A DNA stretch of 64,000 nucleotides from Thereva unica (Eukaryota; Arthropoda; Insecta; Diptera; Therevidae), in NCBI GenBank assembly GCA_949987705.1, contig OX465283.1, forward strand, positions 3,700,207 through 3,764,206, written 5' to 3'. The notes beneath the pieces were generated by a model. The model made no database searches, was not told the origin of the DNA, and saw only the letters and a list, made by a program, of their open reading frames with translations. The position numbers and the translations under genes are program-made. How positions within the stretch are numbered: the stretch's first letter is position 1; every line of letters begins with the position of its first letter. Below are positions 31,330 to 42,497 of this stretch, piece after piece.

Positions 31330-33440
31330 TAACAACTGACGGTTTTTTCGTGTACCATCTCGCTACGTGCCAAAGAATAGTAGGGGATGATTACCGAACA
31401 TTGCTCCCTAAACTGCCGGCTTTGAAGGACAGAAATGGCCGAGAACTTTACATATAGTATCTGCCACGAGGAGGAAAAGTCTGCCTTTCACGATCTCTTT
31501 TTTTTAAGGAAAGAATCGTGGTTTTACTCAATTTGTCTTGAACGCACAAGTCTAAGCAACGAATTTCTACAAGTTTACCATATGTTCGGAAATTTTATCT
31601 GAACGTCAAACTTTCGTTAAAAAACTGTTTTGCGCAATACTACTACTGCAATGTCAAATACTATTACCAAAAACTAGTTTTAAAATTCACATCAGCATCG
31701 ACCCTTATATTTCTATAAATAGATTCATTAAACAATTTATTTAATAGAACTAAATCCAAATTTATGGTCTATTTAACCAGTGCTGAGGTTAACTAAAACC
31801 CTGCAACTTAATTACATTTTGCCCTCATCCCCTACACTTTTATGCTCATAATACCCATTAAGGTACACCACTGTCACGGCGCTGTTCCCTTTTTTTTAAT
31901 TTATATTTTCCAATATTTCTATGCGCCCTGGAAAATTTTACAAATACACTTTGTTGTTAGTTAAATTTGTAATTAGTTCAACAAAGGCTGTATTAGCCAA
32001 CATCAGCTCGACCAGGAAAAAAGAGCGGAGTCAAAATGTTAATTTTTAATTCGATCGATTTTATTCACGGCCCTACCTTTAATGCATACCTGCAAATTAA
32101 CATTTTCCAATTAGATAGTTACGTGGAGCGTGTCAAAGGCAATAGTTGTGCAGCTAATCAAGTGGCGTTTGAATATCACAGCCATTAGCGTAATAGAAGC
32201 GCGTTTCCATCAAATTAGCTCGATGTAATTAAAATTGGATTTTAAAAAGTTCGCCGTGGAGTTTTATTTTGTATTCATGGAAAACATCGATTTTAATTCA
32301 CAATTTGGACACGATTTTGGTCTGCCTTAGTCACTAAATAATGTAGTTGCCGAGAGTTTGGTAGTCTGTGGGGTCGAGATTGATAGTCTCTGTGGTTTTA
32401 GACTATTAGCAGATCATATTAATTAGCTTGAAATTGAATGTAAGAGTATGTTTACAACGCGGTTTTTATTACGCTAAAGTTTGTTATGCGAGCCTCAGGT
32501 TGGGTGCCCGAAGAGGCCAACCTCCGACCCGCACACAAAAATTAATAATTCTCCCACCAATCTAAAACAAACCCACCAAGGCGGTACCCTGGGCCTGCAG
32601 AGAAGGACTGCTTGTTGAGGGTCGTGTCTTAGAGAAGACCAAGAGGTACCACCCTACCGGGAAAGTGAGTGCCTCCATCCAGGTGGACATGGATTACCTT
32701 ATGTAGGTAGGAGGTTCAGTTATATGGTTTTAGAATTTTTGGTTATGCGGCTATTTCCGACTTATAGTTTGGGGGCGGGTTGCAGATCCGCAGCCTCATG
32801 TAGACCCCTCTTCATAAGCAATCCCCATTTGGGCCCCATGATGAAAAATGATTCCTACCCGACCCTGAGTGAAAAGAGAAGCTATAAATTTGAGCATTTC
32901 GGCTTGTATTAGTGAGTAATAACTGCGCCGGAGCCGAAAACTTAACATTTTTAAACGCGAATATCGTTTAACCAATGCGGTCCCCCAACTGAGTACTAAT
33001 CACGTCCAATGCTGCTTTACCTCTGTAATCTACCGGTATAGTGAAAATGCTAAATGACACCCTTCACCTGAAATATGAAGCAATTCAACAACCAAAACTA
33101 AAACTTAAGGGTGTTTCTTTAAAGCTTTTTAAAAAGCTTTCTGAATTCGTAAAGCAGAAGCTGGGATTGCCCCATTTCATTTGTAATTAGGGTTGCCTCA
33201 TAGGATTCTTATGAGAAACTGATAAGGGGCTGTTTCTGTGTTGTGTTCATGAGGAACCTAAGGGAAAGCAGGGTTTTGGGATGCCCCTCGTTGGCCACAC
33301 GGAGTCCTTATGAAGAATTTATAGGGAAAACCCTCCTTCAGCATACCCCTGAGGCAATCCCATTTTTAAATTCTAGTTGGATGGGGTTTAAAAAACTTAG
33401 GCTGTACAGTTACAAGTTCTTATTAGCTTTAATATAATAT
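31330..33440. other. Non-coding DNA
   Basis: I recognise no gene. 32500-32720 is GC-richer ('gggtgcccgaagaggccaac', 'ggtaccaccctaccggg') and may be a retroelement 5' UTR or gag relic, but I cannot name it. 33120-33410 contains approximately repeated words such as 'ggattgcccc', 'ggatgcccc' and 'gcatacccc'. Confidence 0.4.
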
Positions 33441-33445
33441 ATTTA

Positions 33446-33718
33446 GTTCTTCTTCTTTTCACGAAAAGACTTACTTGTGTGCGCCCCTTGGACCACGCTC
33501 TTTCTTCGCTAGCGATAGAGACAACCTTCCGAGGTTCTAGGATATTAGGTGTACGTGAAATATTTTGGGTGTGGATTTCCCCGCCCAAAGCGAAAGTGCG
33601 TGTCCACTTTTCCTTCCATCTGCAAGCTCTCCGCGAAGGACCGTTGGGCTGCCGGGGATTCGAACCTGCGACCTCTGGGTTGGTAGCCAGATGCCTTACT
33701 CCCTAGGCTACCGAGGCC
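33446..33718 (-). mobile_element. tRNA-derived SINE, family 2
   Basis: Minus strand: 'gcctcggtagcctagggagt' (A-box-like), 'gcaggttcgaatcc' (B box; plus 33657-33670), then 'ggtccttcgcggagagcttg' and a body unlike family 1 ('ctttcgctttgggcgggg', 'cacacccaaaat', 'cctagaacctcgg'), ending in AAAAGAAGAAGAAC. It shares the first 80-odd bases of design, including 'ggtccttcgc', with family 1, and a (GAA) tail with the LINEs. The predicted pol III promoter looks intact. Confidence 0.75.
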
Positions 33719-34059
33719 CCCATTAATGAATGGCTTCACAGATTCTCGGAAATTGCGGAAGTCTTTGAGATCCCTGCGCCTACACCAGACGAGTAGCTCT
33801 GTAAAAGCTTATATTCGGAGACACATCGCCCATACTCAAGCCCGCCACATCATCTTGCGGCTAAAATATGTTTGGGGCCCCTTTTATTATTATTATTGCT
33901 ATGTGAGAAAGGGTGAACACCGCGGCGGGGTACATAAGCTCTCTGATAAAAGTTCTTCTTCTAAGCCAGATCTTTACACCTTCCATGCAGAGTCGGCATT
34001 CTGTCTCTTCGGAGGCAGTCCTAGCTTGTGGATGAGATACCGTTGTCATACATGTTTGG

Positions 34060-34960
34060 TCAGATGTCCCACCAACAGCCTAAAGTTTGAATGTATCCCC
34101 AATTGAATCTAACTCTAAAGAGAGATTATCGAGAATAAGATCGAGGAACTTCTGAAGGAGTACGGGCAAATGTCATCTCCTCCGGGTTGAAAAGAGGTAA
34201 CTGCTCATTTAACTTTTCCCCGTCAAAGACTCCGGGAATAACTATCTGGAAAGGTTCTACGACTGCACCTAGGATCCCGGGAAGAAGCGGTCTGCAGGAT
34301 TGACCCGGAAAAGTGCTCGCTGAGCAGGCACCTCAATGTTCAGAGAGGTGGAGAGATTAGGACTTGCCTGTGGTAGAAGCAGTCCTTTTGGTACGTCTCA
34401 ATTCCTTATGGTAACCTGTTAGGCTGAACAATCTCCTAACTCTCCTCCGCATTGCCGCCAGTCTGTCGTTCCACCAGGGCGCTTTACGTGACGACTAGAA
34501 AACAGAAACAGTGCTTCTGTCACTGTAAGAGGAGATCAGCACCACAATGAGCCTCGTTGCAGCCACAAACTGAGCTGAAAGAGGCCCGAGCAAGTTTAAT
34601 TTCGAGGCCACAAGTCCCTGATGATAGGCCAGTTGGTTTTTTAGAAACCAGGGAGAGTCACCTACCTCTGAGTCAGCTTCCCTGATGTGCAAAAGTCCGA
34701 TGGTGAGGCCTCATCAAGGACAAACCAGTGTTTGATACTGTCAGAAAGTAGCCTGTAGTGAGGGTGAGGTGCAGGACCTGCTCGGTACCACCAAAGACAA
34801 CGGTAACTTTGGATCCCTTACCGTTTACATCGGTCATCCCCAAAATAAAGTGGTGAATATTTAGATCACAACCAATGACGACTAGTTGGTTCATCTGGCG
34901 ACACAGCTCTTCTTGTTCTTGGACCTTCTTTGGGACCTCTTTAAGGAGATTGAAATTCTA
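34060..34960 (-). mobile_element. LINE-E endonuclease fragment
   Basis: Minus-strand frames: 34673-34894 gives 'MNQLVVIGCDLNIHHFILGM' followed by 'TDVNGKGS' and 'EQVLHLTLTT'. This equals the endonuclease core of R1/LOA/Jockey LINEs (lviGcDaNahH..WGs.d.N.RGe ... vLDlTl). Asp of CDxN is kept, and His-His is kept. Further on (about 34490-34390) the linker 'KAPWWNDRLAAMRRRVRRLF' is clear (PWWn..l...R...r.lf). Multiple stops and frame shifts are present. The 34690 region between them is too decayed to align. Confidence 0.75.
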
Positions 34961-35149
34961 AAAAACCTATTACTACAAAAATATTTAATACTCGTAGATT
35001 TTACACTCTGTGCAAAGAATGATTCCATTCATAGTTTCAGACCCTGGTACTGCCTGCTGGGGGTTGAGAAAGCAAAGATATGGAGTCTTTAACTTTTCGG
35101 ATTAGTTTCGGGACCCGGGTCAATTCGTTCCAATGGCACCCCCCCCCCA

Positions 35150-35620
35150 TCCCCTTTGTGGCGAACCCGGCGATACCCGAAGGTACATTGTAAAGCTGTT
35201 TTCATTTCAATTCGCAACGTGGAAAGTTCACTAGGACCATCCCAGAAAATTGCAATCCTGTGTTTCCATCATTTTGAGCGAAAGCTCCGCAAAACTCCGC
35301 AAATAGCCAACGAATACATTGAATGTGTCGAAGAATATTTTCCGTATTGCATACGGAAAAGACATTACCCGCAAAAAGGGAAGGCAGATAGCACAACCGG
35401 GTGTCGTGTGGTCTTCGATGCATCGCTCAAGATCCAAAATGGTTTTATCTGAATCAACGGCTGCTAATCGAGCTCCGACTTCAACAAGACATCTACAAAC
35501 TCAATTCCTTCTAGCAGAATACCGATTGAAATCCGTCACGTTTGGGACAGCTAGTGCGCCTTGCTTAGCTCTCCGTGTTTAAACCAGTTGGCCATGGGTG
35601 GTGGCGCGAGTTCCGAAGTT
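35150..35620 (+). mobile_element. BEL/Pao LTR-retrotransposon pol fragment
   Basis: Frames in order: 'FERKLRKTPQIANEYIECVE', then the shifted 'YFPYCIRKRHYPQKGK' (YyiPHHaV-type), 'CRVVFDASLKIQNGF' (RVVFDAS, RT block of BEL/Pao), 'INGC', and 'VTFGTASAPCLALRV' (tFG..sAPflA.R). The RVVFDASxK..G.SLN and G.asAPf.A words are characteristic of Pao-type RTs. There is at least one stop (near 35450) and an internal deletion between the two RT blocks. No LTRs are visible. The following frame 35575-35877 contains nothing recognisable. Confidence 0.75.
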
Positions 35621-35639
35621 CAACTCGTGTAAAATTCCG

Positions 35640-37300
35640 AATGGAGCATGAGGTGAAAGAGCAGACTGAAGCTCCTCGTAATACCGAAATCCTTGCAGTA
35701 GTTTTATCTTGTGTACTTTCAACTAGTTTCATACAGGTGGCACTTACGCTTAAAGCCTGTGGCAGTCTTTCCCAGCATCTATTGGAAATAATCCGAAACA
35801 TCCGCAACTTGACCGGATTAGTAGCAGAAATAACTACTTGCTGCTACGACGTTTTAGTACTACATTTCGATAGCTAATCAATCGAGGTTGCGCTGCGAAT
35901 GAATTCGACAATTCAATCGAATACAGAAATAAATGAATTGACAAATAAAAATACAAATAAAAAGATAAAATATAAATTAGAAATAAAAGATTAATTAACA
36001 TCCAAATAATTACGGACTTTTATTTCTCCTCCGCTCGCCTATGGTTGTGACACGGAGTAACAACCAGACAGCGACAAGCCCACCACAAAAAAGCTCACCA
36101 CACCGGTTCATGTCCCAAATAAAGCACATACCTAAGCCTACAACCGATTACGTCACTGGTGTTTGCGAGACTCGTTGGTTATATCGCCCTTTTATTACAA
36201 TCTTAATTATAATGAACTCTATACAATCAATATTCATTTTTGTAACCAGCTCGCAGAGGCCGTTTCCAGTTTTCTATTCCAAAAAGACATGCTACTCGTA
36301 TTCAACTTCAAATTACCACCATTAATATTGTATATTTTCAAGGATATATTTTCCTTACCCTCAGCCTCTCAGTCATCGCTATCAAGCCCCAAAAAAATCA
36401 AAATATTATATATTACATAGATCTAGACATTTGTTACCGTCGACTTTATATTTTCGTAATAATTTATAAAAACTAGAAGACAAAAAACGAAGAATGCTGC
36501 TTTACAACCCTCTCTCAATGCCTCTTAATATTTCCCCATTCATTTTCCTTCTTGCCCCCGATCGCTGTGTGTGTAAAGTATTATAGTCATAAAAAATGGT
36601 TATTTTGTAGCATTTTGTTCGGTACACACATAGTGATTTCTTCTCTTTTAAAATACCATAAATCACCTTCATGGTTGAATTTTTATCTGAGCTTTATCCA
36701 AGCCAAACAAACTGACAAACGACTCCATAAAGGAAGATTTAAAGAATGCACGAGACTGTAGACAAAATGTGGCTGAAGTTTGATAAATTCTGCGGTATAT
36801 ACATACGCATACATACATACATATATACTCGCATACCTGGAAGATATAGAGCTAAAACAAAAATAACAGAAGAAAGAAAATTTATTGCAAATTTATGGAT
36901 GGAATTGAATGAAATGTTTTGTTGCTATGTTTTTGTTATTCAGCATTTTTCTTTTCGGTTTTTGGCTTGTTGGCTTTATTTTTTTCTCATTTTTCTTTGA
37001 TTTTGTTCCGTGAATCAAATGATATAATAATTTACATAGAAGCAAGCGCGAAAGATTCTTAATAAAACATTAACATAGATATATTATGAATGGTTGCCAA
37101 CAGAATCTAAGTTGTTAAGAGAAGTGATTTGCTTTTTTGAATAAACTGATTGCCATTTCCTATAACGACAAGTCTAATTCACAAGTTAATTATATTAACT
37201 GTGCACGATTTCCTATAGAAACAACAAATTAATTCAAAATATGCGCAAAAAGTTTTATTCTTACTTTTAAATCACAAAAAAATATTAATCTAAAGCTTTA
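35640..37300. other. AT-rich non-coding DNA
   Basis: No gene. A (CATA)n microsatellite lies at about 36797-36836. The 35940-36000 stretch is a short AAATA-rich patch. Confidence 0.45.
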
Positions 37301-37316
37301 GTTCGAAAAACTATAA

Positions 37317-37620
37317 AAAACAAGAGCTTCTGATATTATTAAAAACTTTCGCTATTTGACGTCATAAAAGCTTTAATTTGGGGAATAAAAGCTCTGCTCA
37401 AGTTCTGTGAATAGTTCAAAAGCTTTCAGTATTATTAAAAGCTTTTTTTGTATGAACTAATAAAAGCTTTGATTTTGCGAATGAAAGGGCGCGTTCAATA
37501 ATGCAGGATGCGTGCGCAATTGACTTATTCAGTCATTGAAAGCTTCACACTTTCAATTGCTGAATAAGTCATTTGCGCACGCATCCTGCATTATTGAACG
37601 CGCCCAAAGCTCTGACTAAC
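37317..37620. repeat. About 85-bp tandem duplication, second copy split by a MITE
   Basis: The series 'gagcttctgatattattaaa', 'ataaaagcttt', 'gaataaaagctctg' (37320-37400) is repeated as 'aaagctttcagtattattaa', 'taaaagctttgat', 'gaatgaaa|aaagctctg' (37418-37486 and 37606-37616). The first copy gives the uninterrupted arrangement at the MITE insertion point. Confidence 0.7.
37487..37605. mobile_element. Snap-back hairpin MITE, 119 bp
   Basis: Two arms of about 55 bp are almost perfect reverse complements: GGGCGCGTTCAATAATGCAG... and ...CTGCATTATTGAACGCGCCC, with a loop around 'cttcacac' near 37546. Flanking AAA on both sides fits a 3-bp duplication, as for PIF/Harbinger-like elements (inference). 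There is no coding capacity. The RNA or single strand would form a very stable hairpin. Confidence 0.9.
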
Positions 37621-37624
37621 ATCG

Positions 37625-38100
37625 GTGAATTTGTCTTGGATAGATTAATTCAGGAAATAATTTGCGATATGGAAGGTTTACTTCTTCAGCCATGTTGTGT
37701 CTATTTCAGGAGAGTCGAAACTATAATATTGTAAGTGCTACAATTTTTACTTTAAGTTTTATATATACTGAGGATGTCGAAAAAGGTCACAGGATAATTA
37801 AGATGAATGGAAGGACAGTAGTTGATATATTTCGATAAAAATTAGATTTTATGCACTGCCACATTATTGAGTGAATTCAAAAACTCAACACCTGCATGAA
37901 TTTCCGGTGCGAGAGATCTCGGCCGCCGCTAAACCATTCGAGAGTTACTTTAGCCCACCATCCTGTAAATAAAGCTAATTTTATAGAATAACAAATACTG
38001 TCAAATGTTTAACACAAATTCAATAACAATTTATTCCCTCTAACTATGTCAACTGACAATTGTAGGAGGGTTGTTTAGTAGTAGTTTAAGCTGTTTTTAA
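37625..38100. other. Non-coding DNA
   Basis: AT-rich; no feature supported. Confidence 0.4.
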
Positions 38101-38106
38101 TTGTTA

Positions 38107-38602
38107 GGGAGCGTAGCATTCGCCTAGGGAGACTGAACTAACAATTAAAACCAATACGACTCACGGACAACAACAAATAAAGTCCCACCCTGGTACCAGC
38201 TCGGTTTTTCCTCTGCAACGACGTATTGCAATCGTTAGTGACGCTACTCAATGAAACAAAATGCACATAACAAAAAAACTGACAACTCTTGACCCTACAC
38301 ACAACTGACTGGTAGGTACTACGGACTCATGCCTTGCTCCATACCACGCCTGAACATTCCGGACATACCTGACTGCCCCCAACAGTCAATCTAACAGAAC
38401 TACACGTGGGTTCCTGGGTCTAACACAGGAATAACATAAACCATAGACAATCACACTAAAATTAATAATCAAAAGAAAGACGTTTCCCTTTTCCCTAATG
38501 GGTAGCGTTATCTACCTTTAGAACCCTGTAAAGGGGTCGTTCTTCTCTCCAGTCCTCTTGCGATCCGTCTTCCTCTCTACAACTGGCTCACGCTAACAAG
38601 CC
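38107..38602 (-). mobile_element. Candidate LTR (about 496 bp), minus strand
   Basis: On the minus strand the segment starts TGTTAGCGTGAGCCAG and ends GCTACGCTCCCTAACA, giving TG...CA with terminal inverted hexamers TGTTAG/CTAACA. It is preceded (plus 38603-38620) by the purine-rich 'gaggttgggtgggggct', which could be a polypurine tract beside a 3' LTR. The sequence further upstream (38620-38870) carries a minus frame 'MQQYVEQRTSTEVNRIARGR' of unknown type. No second LTR copy and no TSD are visible in the window, so this is a structural guess. Confidence 0.4.
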
Positions 38603-40275
38603 CCCACCCAACCTCGTACGTATTCTTGGCTTAACCTTGATCATTTCCCCTACGAGGGTGCTGCCGACCTCCGGCGCAAATCTTCAAGTGATCTCGCCAC
38701 AGTCTAGCCACCACGAGTATGATCGTCGATAGGAATTTCGACTAGCGTTCTTGACTTCCTTCTTCTTCTTCTGCCCCTAGCGATGCGGTTTACTTCGGTT
38801 GAGGTTCTCTGTTCGACATACTGCTGCATGCGGATTTCCTGCCAGCAGTGGCATTAATGACTTGTCCTCGAATTATAAGTGGCCTTCCTTACCGATGGAG
38901 TTTTACAAATTTTCAACGTAATATCCTTGCGAAGACGTGTGTTTCATTCAGAGAACGTTTGTAGGTTCTATATGCGTTTTTTTAATTTTACCAGCTTTCA
39001 TACACGCCCACCTATTCTAAACCAGCCATTCAACCTCATACCTATTGGTATGATGGGCAATCAACAAATGCCTTTATTATTCAAATGATACAGAGAGCGG
39101 CTTAGTTGATGTTCTTACTGCAAAAACACAAATCCCATTTGTCTATTTGGAAGAACCGCCACCAGTAACCTTTAACCAAACTTCCGCTACATTCAAATGA
39201 ATAAGTACAAGAGCGCTACCGCAGCTTTCTATTAATTTATAAATTCTTGTAGTATAGCCTCCTATAAAATGGTAATCCTTCATCAATTCGCTGCTGTCCA
39301 TTTACAAAACTTGGCACCAGCACAAATCGATCACGTATTCCGCATAAGATTTAATCCCAATCAATATCACTTGAAATTTACCTCAATAAATTTGCACGAA
39401 TTTCCGGCGTGTAATTATTCAGTTCGAATTCAAATTGAAACTAGTAATTAACTAACAACAAATAAACTATGCATGCTGATCAAATCACTGAGTTGTAACT
39501 TAGTATACAATCATTGTAAAGCGATTTACAGAGAGAGAGTCCTGGAACAGCCACCCCTCCCTGCCCATTCCCAGCTCCACCTCGGGGGGCATCTTGTAGC
39601 CTGTATAGACTTGGAGACACAGCATCCACATCGGGTGGTAAACCGATCCAGTAAGGGTCAATTTCTCGCCATATAAATCAATTGACCAAAGTCAAATAGT
39701 GTCACGTCTCGAATCGAAATGTTTTTCCTCTCAACAAGAAAAAAATTGATGGCAGCGATTTAGCAGATTGTTCCTATTAACTATTGCGAACGTGCACACC
39801 GGCCCCGGCCAGGGCGTATTGAAAAAAGCTGTTGAAACGGGAGTGACAACTTAATGCTGCAAGAGTGCTTTCTTATTGATTGAACATGATCCCTTTTTAA
39901 TCTCGAAGATTTTTATTAATTGGATTCTATGTTATGAGTGATCGAATCTTGTTTATGGATACTGTTAAGCACTTGCTGCTAGAGAGGAGATATTACAGTA
40001 TTAAACTCATGATAGCTTGCTGAATGGATTTCTTTATGTTACTTGAGCTCTAATCAAGCTGAATGACGAGTCCTGTCGCAGTATTGTATGGACATATGAA
40101 AGGTATCAGAGACTTTGTATCGTTGTAAAGATTTTAAATTGACACTAGAGCGAGGACTGATACTTTGAGTAATTGCAATCTATTGATGACGCTCTTGTCT
40201 CAATTATTATTATCCTACTTCAGGTCATAAGCGGAATCTGAGTACTATTTTTGCTGACGTCTTGTTCCAAATATA
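38603..40275. other. Unclassified DNA next to the candidate LTR
   Basis: 38620-38870 may be internal retroelement sequence. 39530-39670 is locally GC-rich ('ccacccctccctgcccattc') within AT-rich DNA. No domain is recognised. Confidence 0.35.
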
Positions 40276-40279
40276 ATTT

Positions 40280-40732
40280 CTTTTTATGAGAAAGACTAGA
40301 GTCTCAGGAAAGGCCCTTTATACTGTAGAGAATCTATTTTCTTCGCATAGAGTGCAATGTCGAACAGCAGCCCTAGTCGGGGAGGAAGGAACTGCCATAA
40401 CCTACCCGCGATATTTTTACTCTACCTACTCCCAATTATTGCTATCGCGACTTTGACATCGGAGTATCGAGAAACAAGTCGTTGGAGTGTTATGCCTCCT
40501 GAAACGAGTTGAATCTCATCACCCAACCGATGACATGCGCTTTTAGGTGGAGCGGAGACGGCTAAGGAAGGCTATGATAGAAGGAATCAGGAATGTAAAG
40601 AGGGAAGAAGAAAGAAGGAAAGTTATATAGGTGGAAAAGTGGGAAAGGCGAAGGACCGTGAGGCGGACCGGGATTCGAACCCGTGACCTCTGGGATAGCA
40701 GTCAGGCGCCTTGCCCCTAGACTACCGAGGCC
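40280..40732 (-). mobile_element. tRNA-derived SINE, family 1, copy d (near full length)
   Basis: The minus-strand head 'gcctcggtagtctaggggca', the B box from 'gggattcgaaccc' (plus 40669-40681), and the complete body ('ctttcccacttttccaccta', 'aggaggcataacactcc', 'gtaggtagagtaaaaatatc', 'ctagggctgctgttcgacat') ending in 'tctagtctttctcataaaaa'. Equivalent in extent to copy a. Confidence 0.85.
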
Positions 40733-41055
40733 CCCCGAGGTCTTGTAGAGATTCGTTACTTAGGCGTGTCTATTCAAGATAAATTGAGTGAAACAACGAT
40801 TTGTCCCTTAATAAATACAGAGATCGTGAAAGGTTTTCCTCCTAATTCCAGATACTATATATGAAGTTCTCAGGAGGCAGTTGAGGGAACAGGGTCTGAT
40901 AATCATCACCAAAATCTATCTAGACCGCTCAGTATATTATCATAGTCCTACTTTTCGGGCAGTCAGGCTCTAGACCCTAGGAACTCGTTCATAAATAGAA
41001 CAAACTAGTAACATGTACAATACATACGCCAAGGCATTAAAAAAAATTGGTGAAT

Positions 41056-41325
41056 GGATCCCACCGCTGCCACCAAGCATAAAAATACTCTTGCTAGCCA
41101 ATTTCCAGCTGCTGTTGCTTCATACGTTTTGTACTTTTTAATAACTCTCGATTGTTGCTCAATCGCTGACCTGAAGCATAAGAGGATCCCACCGCTGCCA
41201 CCAAGCGTACAAACATTTTGCTAGTTAATTTCTTGCTGCTGGCCGTTGATCCGTCTGGCACTTCTTAATAACTGTTGATTGGTGACTGGAAAAACAGTGA
41301 GAAAGAGGATCCTACCGCTGCCACC
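41056..41325. repeat. About 125-bp tandem repeat with PBS-like core
   Basis: GGATCCCACCGCTGCCACC begins at 41056 and 41184, and GGATCCTACCGCTGCCACC at 41307. Between cores the units share 'aagcataaaaata/aagcgtacaaaca', 'ttgctag', 'aattt', 'gctgctg', 'ttaataactctcgattg/ttaataactgttgattg'. Periods are about 128 and 123 bp. The last unit leads into the LTR-end-like block. Confidence 0.8.
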
Positions 41326-41440
41326 GAAATTATGCAACTGGCATACCCGCCCATGATTTCCTGATGGTGCAACGTCAGGTACGCTTTTACTTTCTTCTTT
41401 AATTTTCTGAATAAATCAAACGCACTTTTCCGAGGTTTTA
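41326..41440 (-). repeat. LTR-end-like block, minus-strand copy
   Basis: The reverse complement matches 30885-30990 in order: 'ctcggaaaagtgcgtttgat', 'attcagaa', 'aaagaagaaag', 'cataatttcggtggcag'. The centre carries extra bases relative to the other copy. Confidence 0.6.
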
Positions 41441-42490
41441 AAATGTTCGCCTAATAGTTCCATTATCTGTATTTAAGCCTTCCTTACATGTTTTGATCTG
41501 ATTTTCGCTTCATAGCTATCGAAACTTTCTATTTTGGGCGCTCTTGTTAGGTTATCACAGGGGCATGGCAGCGTATACCGTATTTGCAACCGAGAAGTTA
41601 ATGTATTAAAGCTAAACGCTTGGCTAAGCAAGAAGATATCAGCATAGACCTCGGCATGCACACCAGTCAGTGTCTTATACCATATCTTAACCTAGGATAC
41701 CCTACTTTCTATGTTTTGAAAAAGGGCGCTAAATCTTTCAGATCATCCAAGGCATGCCATCGGATAGATTTCGCACTTCTCAAATATCTTCCATAATAGC
41801 AGAAATTCTAGAATATATCACCACAAGGCGCAGAAGGACATTCGTTATAGCCCTCAGTGTAGCGTTGCCGATGCCAATTTTGTCTGTTTAGAGATGGATT
41901 TGTAACCAGTTTAGCAGCCTCCACGAGCGATAGGCTCCTGTGTGATGAAAAGCAGGCCATTCTATGAATTTTCTTTCATTTGGCTGCAAAGGTTCCGTGC
42001 CACCGATAAAGCTGCATTATGTCATGAGCCTTATGATGGTGATACTTATCGAACGTACGATTTTTCGTTGCACACCTAATACGGATCTGGGGGCCCAAAA
42101 TTGCCTAGGTAGACCAGATTTGTCAATCCAGACAGTGTTTATCTCCTGATAAATTGAACAGGATGTTTCCTTGAGATTGATATAATATCCTTCGCTGTGG
42201 TATCAGCCGGAAACCAAACCAAATTCGCGATGCGTATGCCTTTTCGTAATACCTTCTGTTCGACATGTGACCCTGATGATAACTTCGTTCGAATTCGACA
42301 TTATAAATAGCTCCTCCCTGAGAACATCGTCTTGTTATTATGCATGGAATTGCATGAAAACTAAGTAGCAACTTCGAAACTCTAATCGATGCACCTTAAC
42401 CTTTGTGGGCATTATTTTGTTGAGAGAGCTTTGTTTACCATTTTTATACACGAAATGACTAGTCTAAGAAGTTATTTTTCCCGGGGAAAT
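41441..42490. other. Unclassified, possibly retroelement-derived DNA
   Basis: Balanced composition with broken frames, but no block that I can match to a family. The minus-strand words 'VCNEKSYVR' and 'TNLVYLGNFG' faintly resemble LINE thumb motifs. That is too weak to call. Confidence 0.3.
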
Positions 42491-42497
42491 ATGATGT

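Noticed and set aside
35575..35877. 100-codon frame after BEL/Pao
   Set aside because: Starts in the RT block but then carries no recognisable pol sequence. It is not supportable as a gene.
40930..41010. Another LINE-C C-terminal scrap ('aactcgttcataaatagaac')
   Set aside because: Only about 20 bases resemble 50145-50168. Too short to support.
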